Notes under the pieces: model-generated
Told to the model about the DNA's origin: nothing
The model's database searches: none
The model's input: only the letters and a program-made list of their open reading frames with translations
Part shown: positions 1-5,968 of the stretch, piece after piece
Layout of the letters: each line of letters begins with the position of its first letter
Numbering within the stretch: position 1 is the stretch's first letter
Translations under genes and position numbers: made by a program
NCBI GenBank assembly: GCA_021798435.1
Contig: JAJZGN010000104.1
Coordinates: forward strand, 1 to 6,969
Direction: 5' to 3'
Source: a bacterium
Lineage (GTDB): Bacteria > Chloroflexota > Dormibacteria > Aeolococcales > Bog-877
Length of the DNA stretch: 6,969 bases

Positions 1-227
1 GAGGGTAGGACCGCGGGGACGATCAGCATCAGGAGGAAGGTCACTCCGACGACCTTCTGGACGGCGCTGGCGGGCGTCGAGCTCCCCAGCCGGAAGATGT
101 CCACCAGGGGCTCGACGATGAAGATCACGGGGAGGACCACCATCGCGCCCAGGATGAAGGGGGTGCGGCGGAACTCCCGGAGCTCCTTTCGGGTCATGGC
201 CAGCAGGCGGCCGAGGTCCAGCCTCAT
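1..227 (-). CDS. ABC-2 type transporter permease, N-terminal part (runs off left edge)
   Basis: This is the membrane subunit of an ABC exporter; only about the first 75 residues are in the window. The protein starts MRLDLGRLLAMTRKELREF. This short basic cytosolic segment, with a 'TRKELREF' stretch before the first helix, is typical of ABC-2/NatB-like permeases. A hydrophobic stretch at about residues 25-38 and another at about 62-75 look like a first membrane helix and the start of a second. The ATG at 227-225 shares one base with the TGA of the ATPase gene (TGATG), which implies translational coupling and a two-gene operon. What is exported (drug, lipid, sodium, peptide) cannot be told from this fragment. 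The family call is inferred from the N-terminal pattern and the adjacent ATPase. Confidence 0.82.
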   Translation of the reverse strand, partial: MRLDLGRLLAMTRKELREFRRTPFILGAMVVLPVIFIVEPLVDIFRLGSSTPASAVQKVVGVTFLLMLIVPAVLP

Positions 228-1219
228 CACCGCGGAGCCGACCCGTCGTGGTCGATCAGCTGCAGGTAGACGTCCTCCAGGGAGTGCTGGGACTCCGCCA
301 GCGACACCAGGTCGGCTCCGGCGGCCACCACCGCCCGGGCCACGTCGGGTGCCGCCTCACGGGGGTCGGCGACGCTGAGGACGTAGGCGCCGTGGTCCCC
401 CTCGCTCCACCCCTTGACCGCCGCGACGCTGCCGAACACGGCGCTGGCGTCGAGGAGTGGCGAGGCCGTCTCCACCACCAGCGAGCCGCCGAAGAGCCTC
501 GCCCGAAGATCCTTGGGGCTCCCCACGCTGCGGAGGCGGGTGTTGAGGATCGCCACCCGGTCGCAGAGCCGCTCCGCCTCCTCCAGCCGGTGGGTGGTGA
601 GGAAGACGGTGACCCCGCGCTGGCGCCACCCATTGATCAGCTCGTGGACCTCCCTGGCCGCCACCGGGTCCAGCCCCGAGGTGGGCTCGTCGAGGAACAT
701 CACCTCGGGGTCGTTGAGAAGGGCGCGGGCCAGCCCGACCCGCTGCCGCAGCCCCTTCGACAGCCCCCCGCAGCGGTCCTCGGAGCGGTCAGCCAGCCGG
801 ACGGCCTCCAGCGCCCCGGTGATGCGCCCCTCGGGCGCCCGAAGGCCGTACAGCGAGGCGAAGAGCTCCAGGTTCTCCCGAACTGTGAGCCTGAGGTAGA
901 GCCCGGGGTTCTCGGGCATGACCGAGATCCGCCGTCGGATCGCCTCCCCGTTCTGGGGGGAGAGGGGTATTCCGGCGACCTCCGCGGAACCCGCCGTGGG
1001 AGCGATCAGGGTTCCCAGCGTCCTCACGGTGGTGGTCTTGCCCGCCCCGTTGGGCCCCAGGAACCCGAAGACCTCGCCCCGGGCGACCTCGAAGGAGACA
1101 TCCTCGAAGGCCGCCCGATCCCCGAAGCGCTTGGTCAGCGCCGAGACCCGGAGCGCGGGCCCGCCGGGAGCGGGCGGCCCCGCCATGGCCCCGCCCGGGC
1201 CCGGAGCTGGTTGGCCCAT
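227..1219 (-). CDS. ABC exporter ATP-binding protein (DrrA/NatA/CcmA-like)
   Basis: This 330-residue cytosolic ATPase would power the membrane permease encoded just downstream. All nucleotide-binding motifs are visible: Walker A GPNGAGKTT (55-63), a Q-loop position reading MPEN with Glu instead of Gln (about 101-104), signature LSKGLRQR (153-160), Walker B VMFLDE (173-178) followed by PTSGLD, and the switch His in TTHRLEEAE (His210). Glu at the Q-loop and a KG-type signature are common in this ABC-2 exporter subfamily. A C-terminal domain of about 100 residues follows, ending in 'HSLEDVYLQLI', the usual tail of DrrA/NatA-type subunits. The first 20 residues are a Gly/Pro/Ala-rich lead. No good ribosome site precedes the ATG at 1219, and Met12 (1186) is an alternative start. 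The substrate is unknown. Confidence 0.92.
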   Translation of the reverse strand: MGQPAPGPGGAMAGPPAPGGPALRVSALTKRFGDRAAFEDVSFEVARGEVFGFLGPNGAGKTTTVRTLGTLIAPTAGSAEVAGIPLSPQNGEAIRRRISVMPENPGLYLRLTVRENLELFASLYGLRAPEGRITGALEAVRLADRSEDRCGGLSKGLRQRVGLARALLNDPEVMFLDEPTSGLDPVAAREVHELINGWRQRGVTVFLTTHRLEEAERLCDRVAILNTRLRSVGSPKDLRARLFGGSLVVETASPLLDASAVFGSVAAVKGWSEGDHGAYVLSVADPREAAPDVARAVVAAGADLVSLAESQHSLEDVYLQLIDHDGSAPR

Positions 1220-1502
1220 GGTGGGAGAATACCCCGTCCCGGGGAGCTGCCGGCGCAGCCTTGGGGTCCCGGCCGCCGGGTTGAGGCCCGGTTCATCTCA
1301 GATGCGGACCTGGCCGGGGTGCACTTTGTCGCACTCGGCCAGCAGGGGACGGGAGTACGGCTCATCGTGGGGCGGGCGCGCTCCACCCGCGACAGCCAGA
1401 TGGCCCCCCTCACCGAGTTCAGCGACCAATCCCTGGTGGCTGCCTGGGAAGGAGGCGCCCTGGCGTTGGAAGCTGACAACCGTGCCCACGCCCACGAGGC
1501 TC
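1220..1502. other. gene-free spacer between the ABC operon and the oxidoreductase gene
   Basis: About 283 bases carry no gene I can support. Both neighbours lie on the minus strand, so the spacer should hold the 3' end of the oxidoreductase transcript and the promoter of the ABC operon. I see no strong Rho-independent terminator. A TATTCT on the minus strand (1229-1224), about 5 nt before the ATPase ATG, could be a -10, but no convincing -35 accompanies it. An imperfect palindrome lies at 1465-1480 (GTTGGAAGCTGACAAC). Short open frames exist on both strands here, but none resembles a family I recognise. Confidence 0.5.
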
Positions 1503-2105
1503 CTATGGGGATTCGCTCACGTCTGATGCGGGGGCGTTCGTGGCCGTCTCGCCGCCGAATATCCCCTCCCCTGCATCGGCCCCATGTTCCGGTTGGAGCT
1601 CGAAGAGCGGATTCCGTCGAGCGTCGGCGATGTAGTCCTCAAGCTCGTCGTCGATGCGAACCCGCAACGTCCACAGGACTCCCAGGGGTGGTCTGAAGTG
1701 CGGCCCGACCAGCGCACCGAGGACGCGCGACCGCCGGAAACGCTGGAGTTCGCGCTGGAGCACAGCTCCCGCTGCTTCGGGCGAGAGCTCGGTGGCATGG
1801 ACCGGTACCTGGCTGCCTCCCGGAAGGGTGACCATGGCCTCGGAGTCCGCCCGAAGGTTGGCGACCCAGCCAGTCTGGCCGTAGGACCCCTGCACGATCC
1901 AGCGACCGCCAAGGTCGAGCATCCCCAGCGGTACCGTTCGAAGTTTGCCGGACCTCCGGCCGCGCGTTCTGAGGAGCACGTTTGGGGCACCCGTCGGTAA
2001 CCCCGCCGAAATCAGCCAACGGGTCAGCGGGTTGACTAGGCGGAGCGTCCGCCCAGCCACCCGATAACGGATGTCCACCGGGGTGGCGGTGCGGCGATCA
2101 TTCAT
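1503..2105 (-). CDS. Ddn-family (deazaflavin/F420-dependent) nitroreductase-like oxidoreductase
   Basis: A predicted small split-barrel oxidoreductase of the nitroreductase/deazaflavin-dependent (Ddn) family, which typically uses reduced coenzyme F420 to reduce quinones, nitro compounds or other acceptors. With the ATG at 2105 it has 200 residues. The diagnostic block is LLRTRGRRSGKLRTVPLG (44-61), the family's F420-phosphate loop, followed by GGRWIVQGSYGQTGWVANL (66-84) and a strand-rich C-terminal half. The final 30 residues or so are acidic and probably disordered. An in-frame GTG at 2180 and ATG at 2162 would add 25 or 19 residues. I prefer 2105 because the putative ECF41-type promoter at 2140-2114 lies between these sites, and because the extra residues would overlap the divergent sigma gene's promoter. 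The physiological substrate is unknown. FMN use instead of F420 cannot be excluded. Confidence 0.87.
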   Translation of the reverse strand: MNDRRTATPVDIRYRVAGRTLRLVNPLTRWLISAGLPTGAPNVLLRTRGRRSGKLRTVPLGMLDLGGRWIVQGSYGQTGWVANLRADSEAMVTLPGGSQVPVHATELSPEAAGAVLQRELQRFRRSRVLGALVGPHFRPPLGVLWTLRVRIDDELEDYIADARRNPLFELQPEHGADAGEGIFGGETATNAPASDVSESP

Positions 2106-2113
2106 GAACAGAA

Positions 2114-2140
2114 CACGAACCGAACCGGCCGGATGTGACG
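2114..2140 (-). promoter_or_regulatory. putative ECF41-type promoter for the oxidoreductase gene
   Basis: Read on the minus strand, CGTCACA (2140-2134) is followed by 16 bp and then CGTG (2117-2114). Eight bases later comes the ATG at 2105. From memory, ECF41 sigma factors recognise TGTCACA at -35 and CGTC at -10. The match here is 6 of 7 and 3 of 4. The spacing puts the transcription start at or within a few bases of the ATG, so the mRNA would be leaderless, which agrees with the absence of a purine-rich ribosome site. The identical geometry of the divergent element supports it. Not tested. Confidence 0.62.
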
Positions 2141-2161
2141 GCCAAGATCGGCGGGCGGCCA

Positions 2162-2188
2162 TGTCATACTCGATCGACACAAGCCGTG
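2162..2188 (+). promoter_or_regulatory. putative ECF41-type promoter for the sigma factor gene (autoregulation)
   Basis: TGTCATA (2162-2168), 16 bp, then CGTG (2185-2188), with an ATG 8 bases further on at 2197. The -35 matches the remembered ECF41 consensus TGTCACA at 6 of 7 positions and the -10 matches CGTC at 3 of 4. Spacer length, -10 sequence and distance to the start codon are the same as in the divergent element serving the oxidoreductase. This suggests that the sigma factor drives its own transcription, as is common for ECF factors. Confidence 0.6.
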
Positions 2189-2196
2189 TTTCCGAT

Positions 2197-3087
2197 ATGA
2201 CGCCCCTGGAGCAGGTGGACGGCGTGACCCGACGCGACTGGCTCGCGGCGGAGTTCGAGCGACACCGCGGGCATCTGCGAGCGGTCGGCTACCGCATGCT
2301 GGGGTCGGTCTCTGACGCCGAAGACGCCGTGCAGGAATCCTGGCTGCGGCTGGATCGAGGCGACCCGGGCGGGACCGAGGACCTTCGGGGCTGGCTGACG
2401 GTGGTGGTCGGTCGGATCTGCCTGGATACCCTGCGTAGTCGGAAGGCACACAGCGAGCGGCTCGCTGGTTCGTGGCTTCCGGAGCCGATAAGTTGCGCCG
2501 CGGCCGACCGCGACGTGGTGATGGCCGACTCGGTCGGGCTGGCTTTGCTGGTGGTCCTCGAGTCGCTGACCCCCGTGGAGCGGCTCGCGTTCGTGCTTCA
2601 TGACGTTTTCGGCATTCCGTTCGTGGAGATCGCACCGCTGGTGGAGCGATCTCCGGCCGCGACCCGGCAACTCGCGAGCCGAGCCAGGCGGCGGGTCAGG
2701 GCCGAGGCGCCGGACCCAGACGCCGATTTTGCGACCCAGCGAGGTGTGGTCGATGCCTTCCTCGCCGCCGCGCGCCGTGGGGACTTCGAGGCACTCCTTC
2801 AGACGCTGGATCCGAACATCGTCCTCCGCATCGACGGAGGCCCGCACGCACCGCGACCTTTGGCCCAACCACCAATCGTTGGTGCCGTGGCTGTGGCGAA
2901 TGGAGCAAAGAATTTCCGGTCCGTCGGGGCCAAGATCGAGCCAGTGATCGTCAACGGCGCCCCGGGGCTGGTCATCCGGTATCCGGCGCGATCGTTCCTC
3001 GCGGCCTTTACGGTGACCAAGGGGCGGATCGTCGAAATCGACCTCATCGCCGACCCGGACAAGCTGCGGGGGCTGTCGCTGGCCTGA
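2197..3087 (+). CDS. ECF RNA polymerase sigma factor, ECF41 (SigJ-like) family, with fused SnoaL-like domain
   Basis: An alternative sigma factor of 296 residues that would direct RNA polymerase to a small regulon. Region 2 spans about 15-82 and includes YRMLGSVSDAEDAVQESWLRL and a RGWL...RICLDTLRSRK stretch. The linker holds WLPEP (93-97), a hallmark of ECF41. Region 4 spans about 112-166, with SLTPVERLAFVLHDVFG and a helix-turn-helix ending RQLASRARRRV. A SnoaL/NTF2-like domain of about 115 residues follows. It carries RIDGG (211-215) and DPDKL (286-290), matching the DGGG and NPDKL motifs that tune activity in ECF41 in place of a separate anti-sigma factor. The ATG at 2197 sits 8 nt after the putative -10. 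A GTG at 2224 with AGGTGGA four bases upstream is a serious alternative, and the open frame extends upstream to 2071. The inducing signal is unknown. Confidence 0.92.
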   Translation: MTPLEQVDGVTRRDWLAAEFERHRGHLRAVGYRMLGSVSDAEDAVQESWLRLDRGDPGGTEDLRGWLTVVVGRICLDTLRSRKAHSERLAGSWLPEPISCAAADRDVVMADSVGLALLVVLESLTPVERLAFVLHDVFGIPFVEIAPLVERSPAATRQLASRARRRVRAEAPDPDADFATQRGVVDAFLAAARRGDFEALLQTLDPNIVLRIDGGPHAPRPLAQPPIVGAVAVANGAKNFRSVGAKIEPVIVNGAPGLVIRYPARSFLAAFTVTKGRIVEIDLIADPDKLRGLSLA

Positions 3088-3093
3088 CTAGAC

Positions 3094-3260
3094 TCAGAAT
3101 GCAGCCGATACGACGCGAGAGCCGGCGGTGGTGCTCCAGCTGACCTGCCAAACCTGATCGCCGTACACAGCTACCCCCGGCTGCGGCCACCGGGAAACCG
3201 CCAGAGGGCCGCAGGGGGTCCCAAGTGCCACGAACTGCATGGCCCGCTGCTCCATCTCCC
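3094..3260 (-). pseudogene. possible 3' remnant of a reverse-strand gene (unrecognised)
   Basis: A reverse-strand frame ends at a TGA (3096-3094), six bases beyond the sigma factor stop and tail to tail with it. Its last 50 or so residues look protein-like, for example AVYGDQVWQVSWSTTAG, with balanced composition and a moderate rather than extreme G/C third-position bias. Further upstream on this strand the frame turns into Arg/Gly/Pro-rich sequence that is antisense to the DUF4913-like fragment, so any real gene would be truncated near 3250-3265. I do not recognise a family, and the frame may be open by chance. Confidence 0.25.
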
Positions 3261-3645
3261 AGGCCCGGGGAGCTGGACCGCTGCCTGGCTGCTCAGCTCG
3301 CCCGGCGCTACGCCGACTTGCGGGCCTTCGCCACCTGGTTCCCGGCCCAGGGCGTCGAGGTCCCCGCCTGCTGGCAGGCCCACGGCGGGGTGGTCCACCG
3401 CCTGGCCGCGGTGTATGCCTGGAGGGCCCCCGCCCACGCTCCCGACGCCCACCGCCGGGAGGCCGCCGACTTGTGGGCCCTCGGCCTGGCCCGGCTCCAG
3501 CGCGACCGGGAGTCGCTGCTCGCCCACCGGGGCAAGCATCCGCCACCGGATGCCCGCGGGGACAACCCCTGCCGGTCGCTGAGTTCGCGGAGTTCGTCAA
3601 GGCCCAGGTGGCCGCCCGTGCCCAGCGGGACGCCGAGCCCGGCTC
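3225..3645 (+). pseudogene. DUF4913-like conjugation-associated protein fragment, frameshifted
   Basis: From about 3261 the frame beginning at 3225 reads LDRCLAAQLARRYADLRAF, then CWQAHGGVVHRLAAVYAWR, then a helix EAADLWALGLARLQRDRESL. The pattern of helices, an aromatic segment, 'CW..H..vv..L.a...aW' and a basic C-terminal helix resembles DUF4913-type proteins found beside conjugation genes on actinobacterial plasmids and integrative elements. The residues before about 3261 do not look native, so the 5' end is probably lost or rearranged. Near 3560-3575 the coding signal moves to another frame, PVAEFAEFVKAQVAARAQRD, which indicates a frameshift or a junction with a second short gene. The family call is by pattern only. 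Confidence 0.5.
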
Positions 3646-3651
3646 CGCCAG

Positions 3652-4440
3652 ATGGCCCGCACCCTCCGCTTCCTATACCTCCTGCTCTCCGAGCTCGCTC
3701 GCCGCTGACGCCAGGTCCTCGCCGCCATCTGGGGCGTCTGGGGTGCGATCTCCATCATCGCCAACGGGGGCCAAGTGGGCCCCATGCCCTACACCGACAT
3801 CTGGGTCATCGCTGGCCCCGCCGGCCGGTGGCTGGTCATGCGCTGCGCCCCGCCCCCGCCGCGACCCCGGCGCCCCTCCAGGCCTGCGATCGGGGCTCCC
3901 CCGGGGTGGCGGATCCTGCTGGGCTGGGATGGCCGGGTGTGGCTCTCCGCCCCACCTCAGGTGGCGGCTCTGGTCCTGGGACCGCGCCGCTGCGGCGAGA
4001 CCAGGGGGTCGTCATCCCAACGTCTCCGCCTGGCCCGGGCTGGTGCTGGTCACCTCCACCCGTTGCTACGTGCTGGGCGCCACCGCCGAATGGCGGGGCC
4101 GCCAGGGGATTCCCTGGGTCGTCGATCCCCTGCCTGTCGGCGCCTACCGGCTGTTCTGGTGCCCGCTGCGCGGCCGCCGGGACTGGGACACCGGCCGCCG
4201 CCGAGCGGAGGCACTCGAGGTCGACGCTGGCCGGGGGCTCGAGAACGCCTTCCACTGGCGTCAGAGCGACCGAGCTGGTGGCGGTCGCCCTCCACGCCGC
4301 CGCCTGCGGGGAGCGGGACATGTCCACCATGTGCTCCTGGGTGCACGCCCCCGCTCGCGACCGCTCGAGGCGCTCACCAAGGCCCCGGCCGCCGCGGCCG
4401 GGACCCCAAGGTCGGGGAGCCGCCGGCCAACTCCCCCCCG
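3652..4440 (+). pseudogene. decayed VirD4/TraG-like type IV coupling protein
   Basis: Intact members are membrane-anchored ATPases that bring conjugative DNA to the transfer channel. Here the coding signal is scattered over all three forward frames. Starting at ATG 3652, frame 1 gives MARTLRFLYLLLSELARR, an in-frame TGA at 3706-3708, a hydrophobic stretch VLAAIWGVWGAISIIA, then GRVWLSAPPQVAALVLGP and a Walker A-like GPRRCGET ending near 4002. Frame 3 continues with QGVVIP (4002-4019). Frame 2 follows with NVSAWPGLVLVTST, VVDPLPVGAYRL and RRRAEALEVDAGRGLEN to about 4265. Frame 3 resumes with ATELVAVALHAAACGERDM and SWVHA, and shorter fragments follow in frames 2 and 1. Besides the shifts, the Walker lysine is replaced by Glu. 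The joined pieces follow the order of the family, so this is one gene broken at least five times. It cannot make a working protein. Confidence 0.72.
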
Positions 4441-4512
4441 GCGGACCGTGAGGCTGGAGCCGGTGGCCGGAGGACGCCCGGACCCGCTCCCCGGCCGGCC
4501 TCCCCAACCGGG

Positions 4513-5928
4513 CTACACAGCCCTCCTGTCCGACCACGGCATCGCCGACTCCAGCTGGGCTGCCACCCGGAGCAGGCCGGCGTCATCGAAGGGGCTTCCC
4601 ACCAGCTGGACCCCGACCGGGAGCCCCTCCGGGGTACCACCCAGGGGCAGGGAGATGGCGGGCTGCCCGGTTATGTTGAAGATCGAGGTGAGAAGCGCCA
4701 TCTGCAGCACCGGGAGGGCGGGTCCGGACCCGCCCTCGTGCGCCGCCGCCAGCACCTCGCCCACCGCAGGCGGCTCGATGGTCATGGTGGGGGTCAGGAG
4801 CAGGTCGAACTCCCGGCCCCACCTCGCCACCAGCTCTCGCGAGAAGCGCTGGAGGGTGTGGGTGGCGGCGGTGTAGTCGAGGCTGCTCACGGCCTCGGCC
4901 CCGAGGCGGGCCGCCCTAACGTGGGGCTCGGTCCGCTCCCAGGCGATCCCGGGGAAGTCCGCGAGCCCGGCCCCGGTGACCTGCATGAACGCCGAGACCT
5001 CCTCGGGCGTCAGCTCGAGCCCGGCTTCGACCGGGATGTGGCCCAGCGCCTCCAGCCCCCGGGCGGTGGTCTCGACCGCCTCCCGGCAGACGTCCGCCAC
5101 CGGAAGCCCGAGAGGCGCCGTGGTCACGAGCCCGATCCGCAGCCGTCCCGGGTCCCGGCCCACCTCCTCGATGAAGGGGCGGGCCGGTGTCGGGGCGTTG
5201 TACCAGCAGAGAGGATCGGGGCCGCAGATCACATCCAGGACCGCGGCGGTGTCGGCCACGGTGCGGGTGAGGACGCCCTCCACCGCCGCGCCGTCCCAGT
5301 AGGTCACGAGGGTCGGGACGCGCCCGCGGCTCACCTTGAGCCCGACCAGGCCGCAGCAGGCCGCTGGGATCCGGATCGAGCCGCCGCCGTCGTTGCCGTG
5401 CGCGAGGGGAAACATCCCGGCCGCCACCGCCGCCGCCGCGCCCCCACTCGAGCCGCCCGGGGTCCTGGTCCGGTCCCAGGGATTGCGGGTGGGGGGGAAG
5501 CGCAGGTTCTCGGCCGCCGTGATCAGTCCGAACTCGGGTGTGTTGGTCCGGCAGGCGAGCGTGAACCCGGCCCGCCGCAGAGCTGCCACCACCAGCTCGT
5601 CGTGGTCGGACAGCTGCGGGGGGGCCCCTCGAGAGCCGAAGGTCACGGGCCAGCCCTCTACCAAGGTGATGTCCTTGACCGGGATCGGCACGCCCATGAA
5701 GGGAGGGAGCTCCTCAGGGCGGCTGTGGGCCACCTGGTGGTCCGCGCGCCGCGCTGCGCCGCGCTGAGCCTCGTCGTCGCGCCAGACGATGGCGCCCACT
5801 TCCGGGTCTCTCTCGTCCACCCGCAGAAGGCAGGAGTCGAGGGCCTCCAGACAGCTGACCTCCCGCCGCCGGATGGCGCTGGCCAGCTCCAGCGCCGACA
5901 GGTCGGGGAGCTGACGCTGGCCGCTCAT
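4513..5928 (-). CDS. amidase-signature family hydrolase
   Basis: A cytosolic 471-residue enzyme that should hydrolyse a carboxamide or a related C-N bond. The Ser-cisSer-Lys triad is complete: Lys85 in PIPVKDITL, Ser160 in TPGGSSGG, and nucleophile Ser184 in NDGGGSIRIPAACCGLVGLK. The 99- and 24-residue separations equal those I recall for Lys79, Ser154 and Ser178 of S. aureus GatA. Length is normal for the family, and the C-terminal part has the usual 'FNITGQPAISLPLG' and 'GLPVGVQLVG' blocks. The ATG at 5928 is chosen because the sequence upstream is antisense-like Ser/Arg/Pro-rich material overlapping the preceding gene. It lies 40 bases after the YjbQ-family stop on the same strand, so the two are probably cotranscribed. 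The ribosome site is weak. No gatB or gatC is present, so a tRNA amidotransferase role is not supported. The substrate is unknown. Confidence 0.93.
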   Translation of the reverse strand: MSGQRQLPDLSALELASAIRRREVSCLEALDSCLLRVDERDPEVGAIVWRDDEAQRGAARRADHQVAHSRPEELPPFMGVPIPVKDITLVEGWPVTFGSRGAPPQLSDHDELVVAALRRAGFTLACRTNTPEFGLITAAENLRFPPTRNPWDRTRTPGGSSGGAAAAVAAGMFPLAHGNDGGGSIRIPAACCGLVGLKVSRGRVPTLVTYWDGAAVEGVLTRTVADTAAVLDVICGPDPLCWYNAPTPARPFIEEVGRDPGRLRIGLVTTAPLGLPVADVCREAVETTARGLEALGHIPVEAGLELTPEEVSAFMQVTGAGLADFPGIAWERTEPHVRAARLGAEAVSSLDYTAATHTLQRFSRELVARWGREFDLLLTPTMTIEPPAVGEVLAAAHEGGSGPALPVLQMALLTSIFNITGQPAISLPLGGTPEGLPVGVQLVGSPFDDAGLLRVAAQLESAMPWSDRRAV

Positions 5929-5968
5929 GGCGCGGCCAACATACCGCGCTGAGATGGAAGGGCGCAGC

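Noticed and set aside
1298..1495. A 65-codon reverse-strand frame in the spacer, ending DKVHPGQVRI
   Set aside because: The last residues look mildly protein-like, but there is no ribosome site, no recognisable domain and no conservation evidence. Not enough to call a gene.
248..1696. A 482-codon open frame on the plus strand
   Set aside because: It is antisense to the ABC ATPase through most of its length and has low-complexity composition. The part over the spacer (1300-1500) reads somewhat more naturally, but I could not tie it to any family.
4513..5928. GatA subunit of the Asp/Glu-tRNA amidotransferase
   Set aside because: The amidase triad is shared by the whole signature family, and no gatB or gatC neighbour is present. 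A general amidase call is safer.
3775..5952. A 725-codon open frame on the plus strand
   Set aside because: It is mostly antisense to the amidase gene, is Arg/Gly/Pro-rich and shows no family motifs. High GC keeps antisense frames open. Only its first 75 or so codons carry signal, and those belong to the coupling-protein relic.
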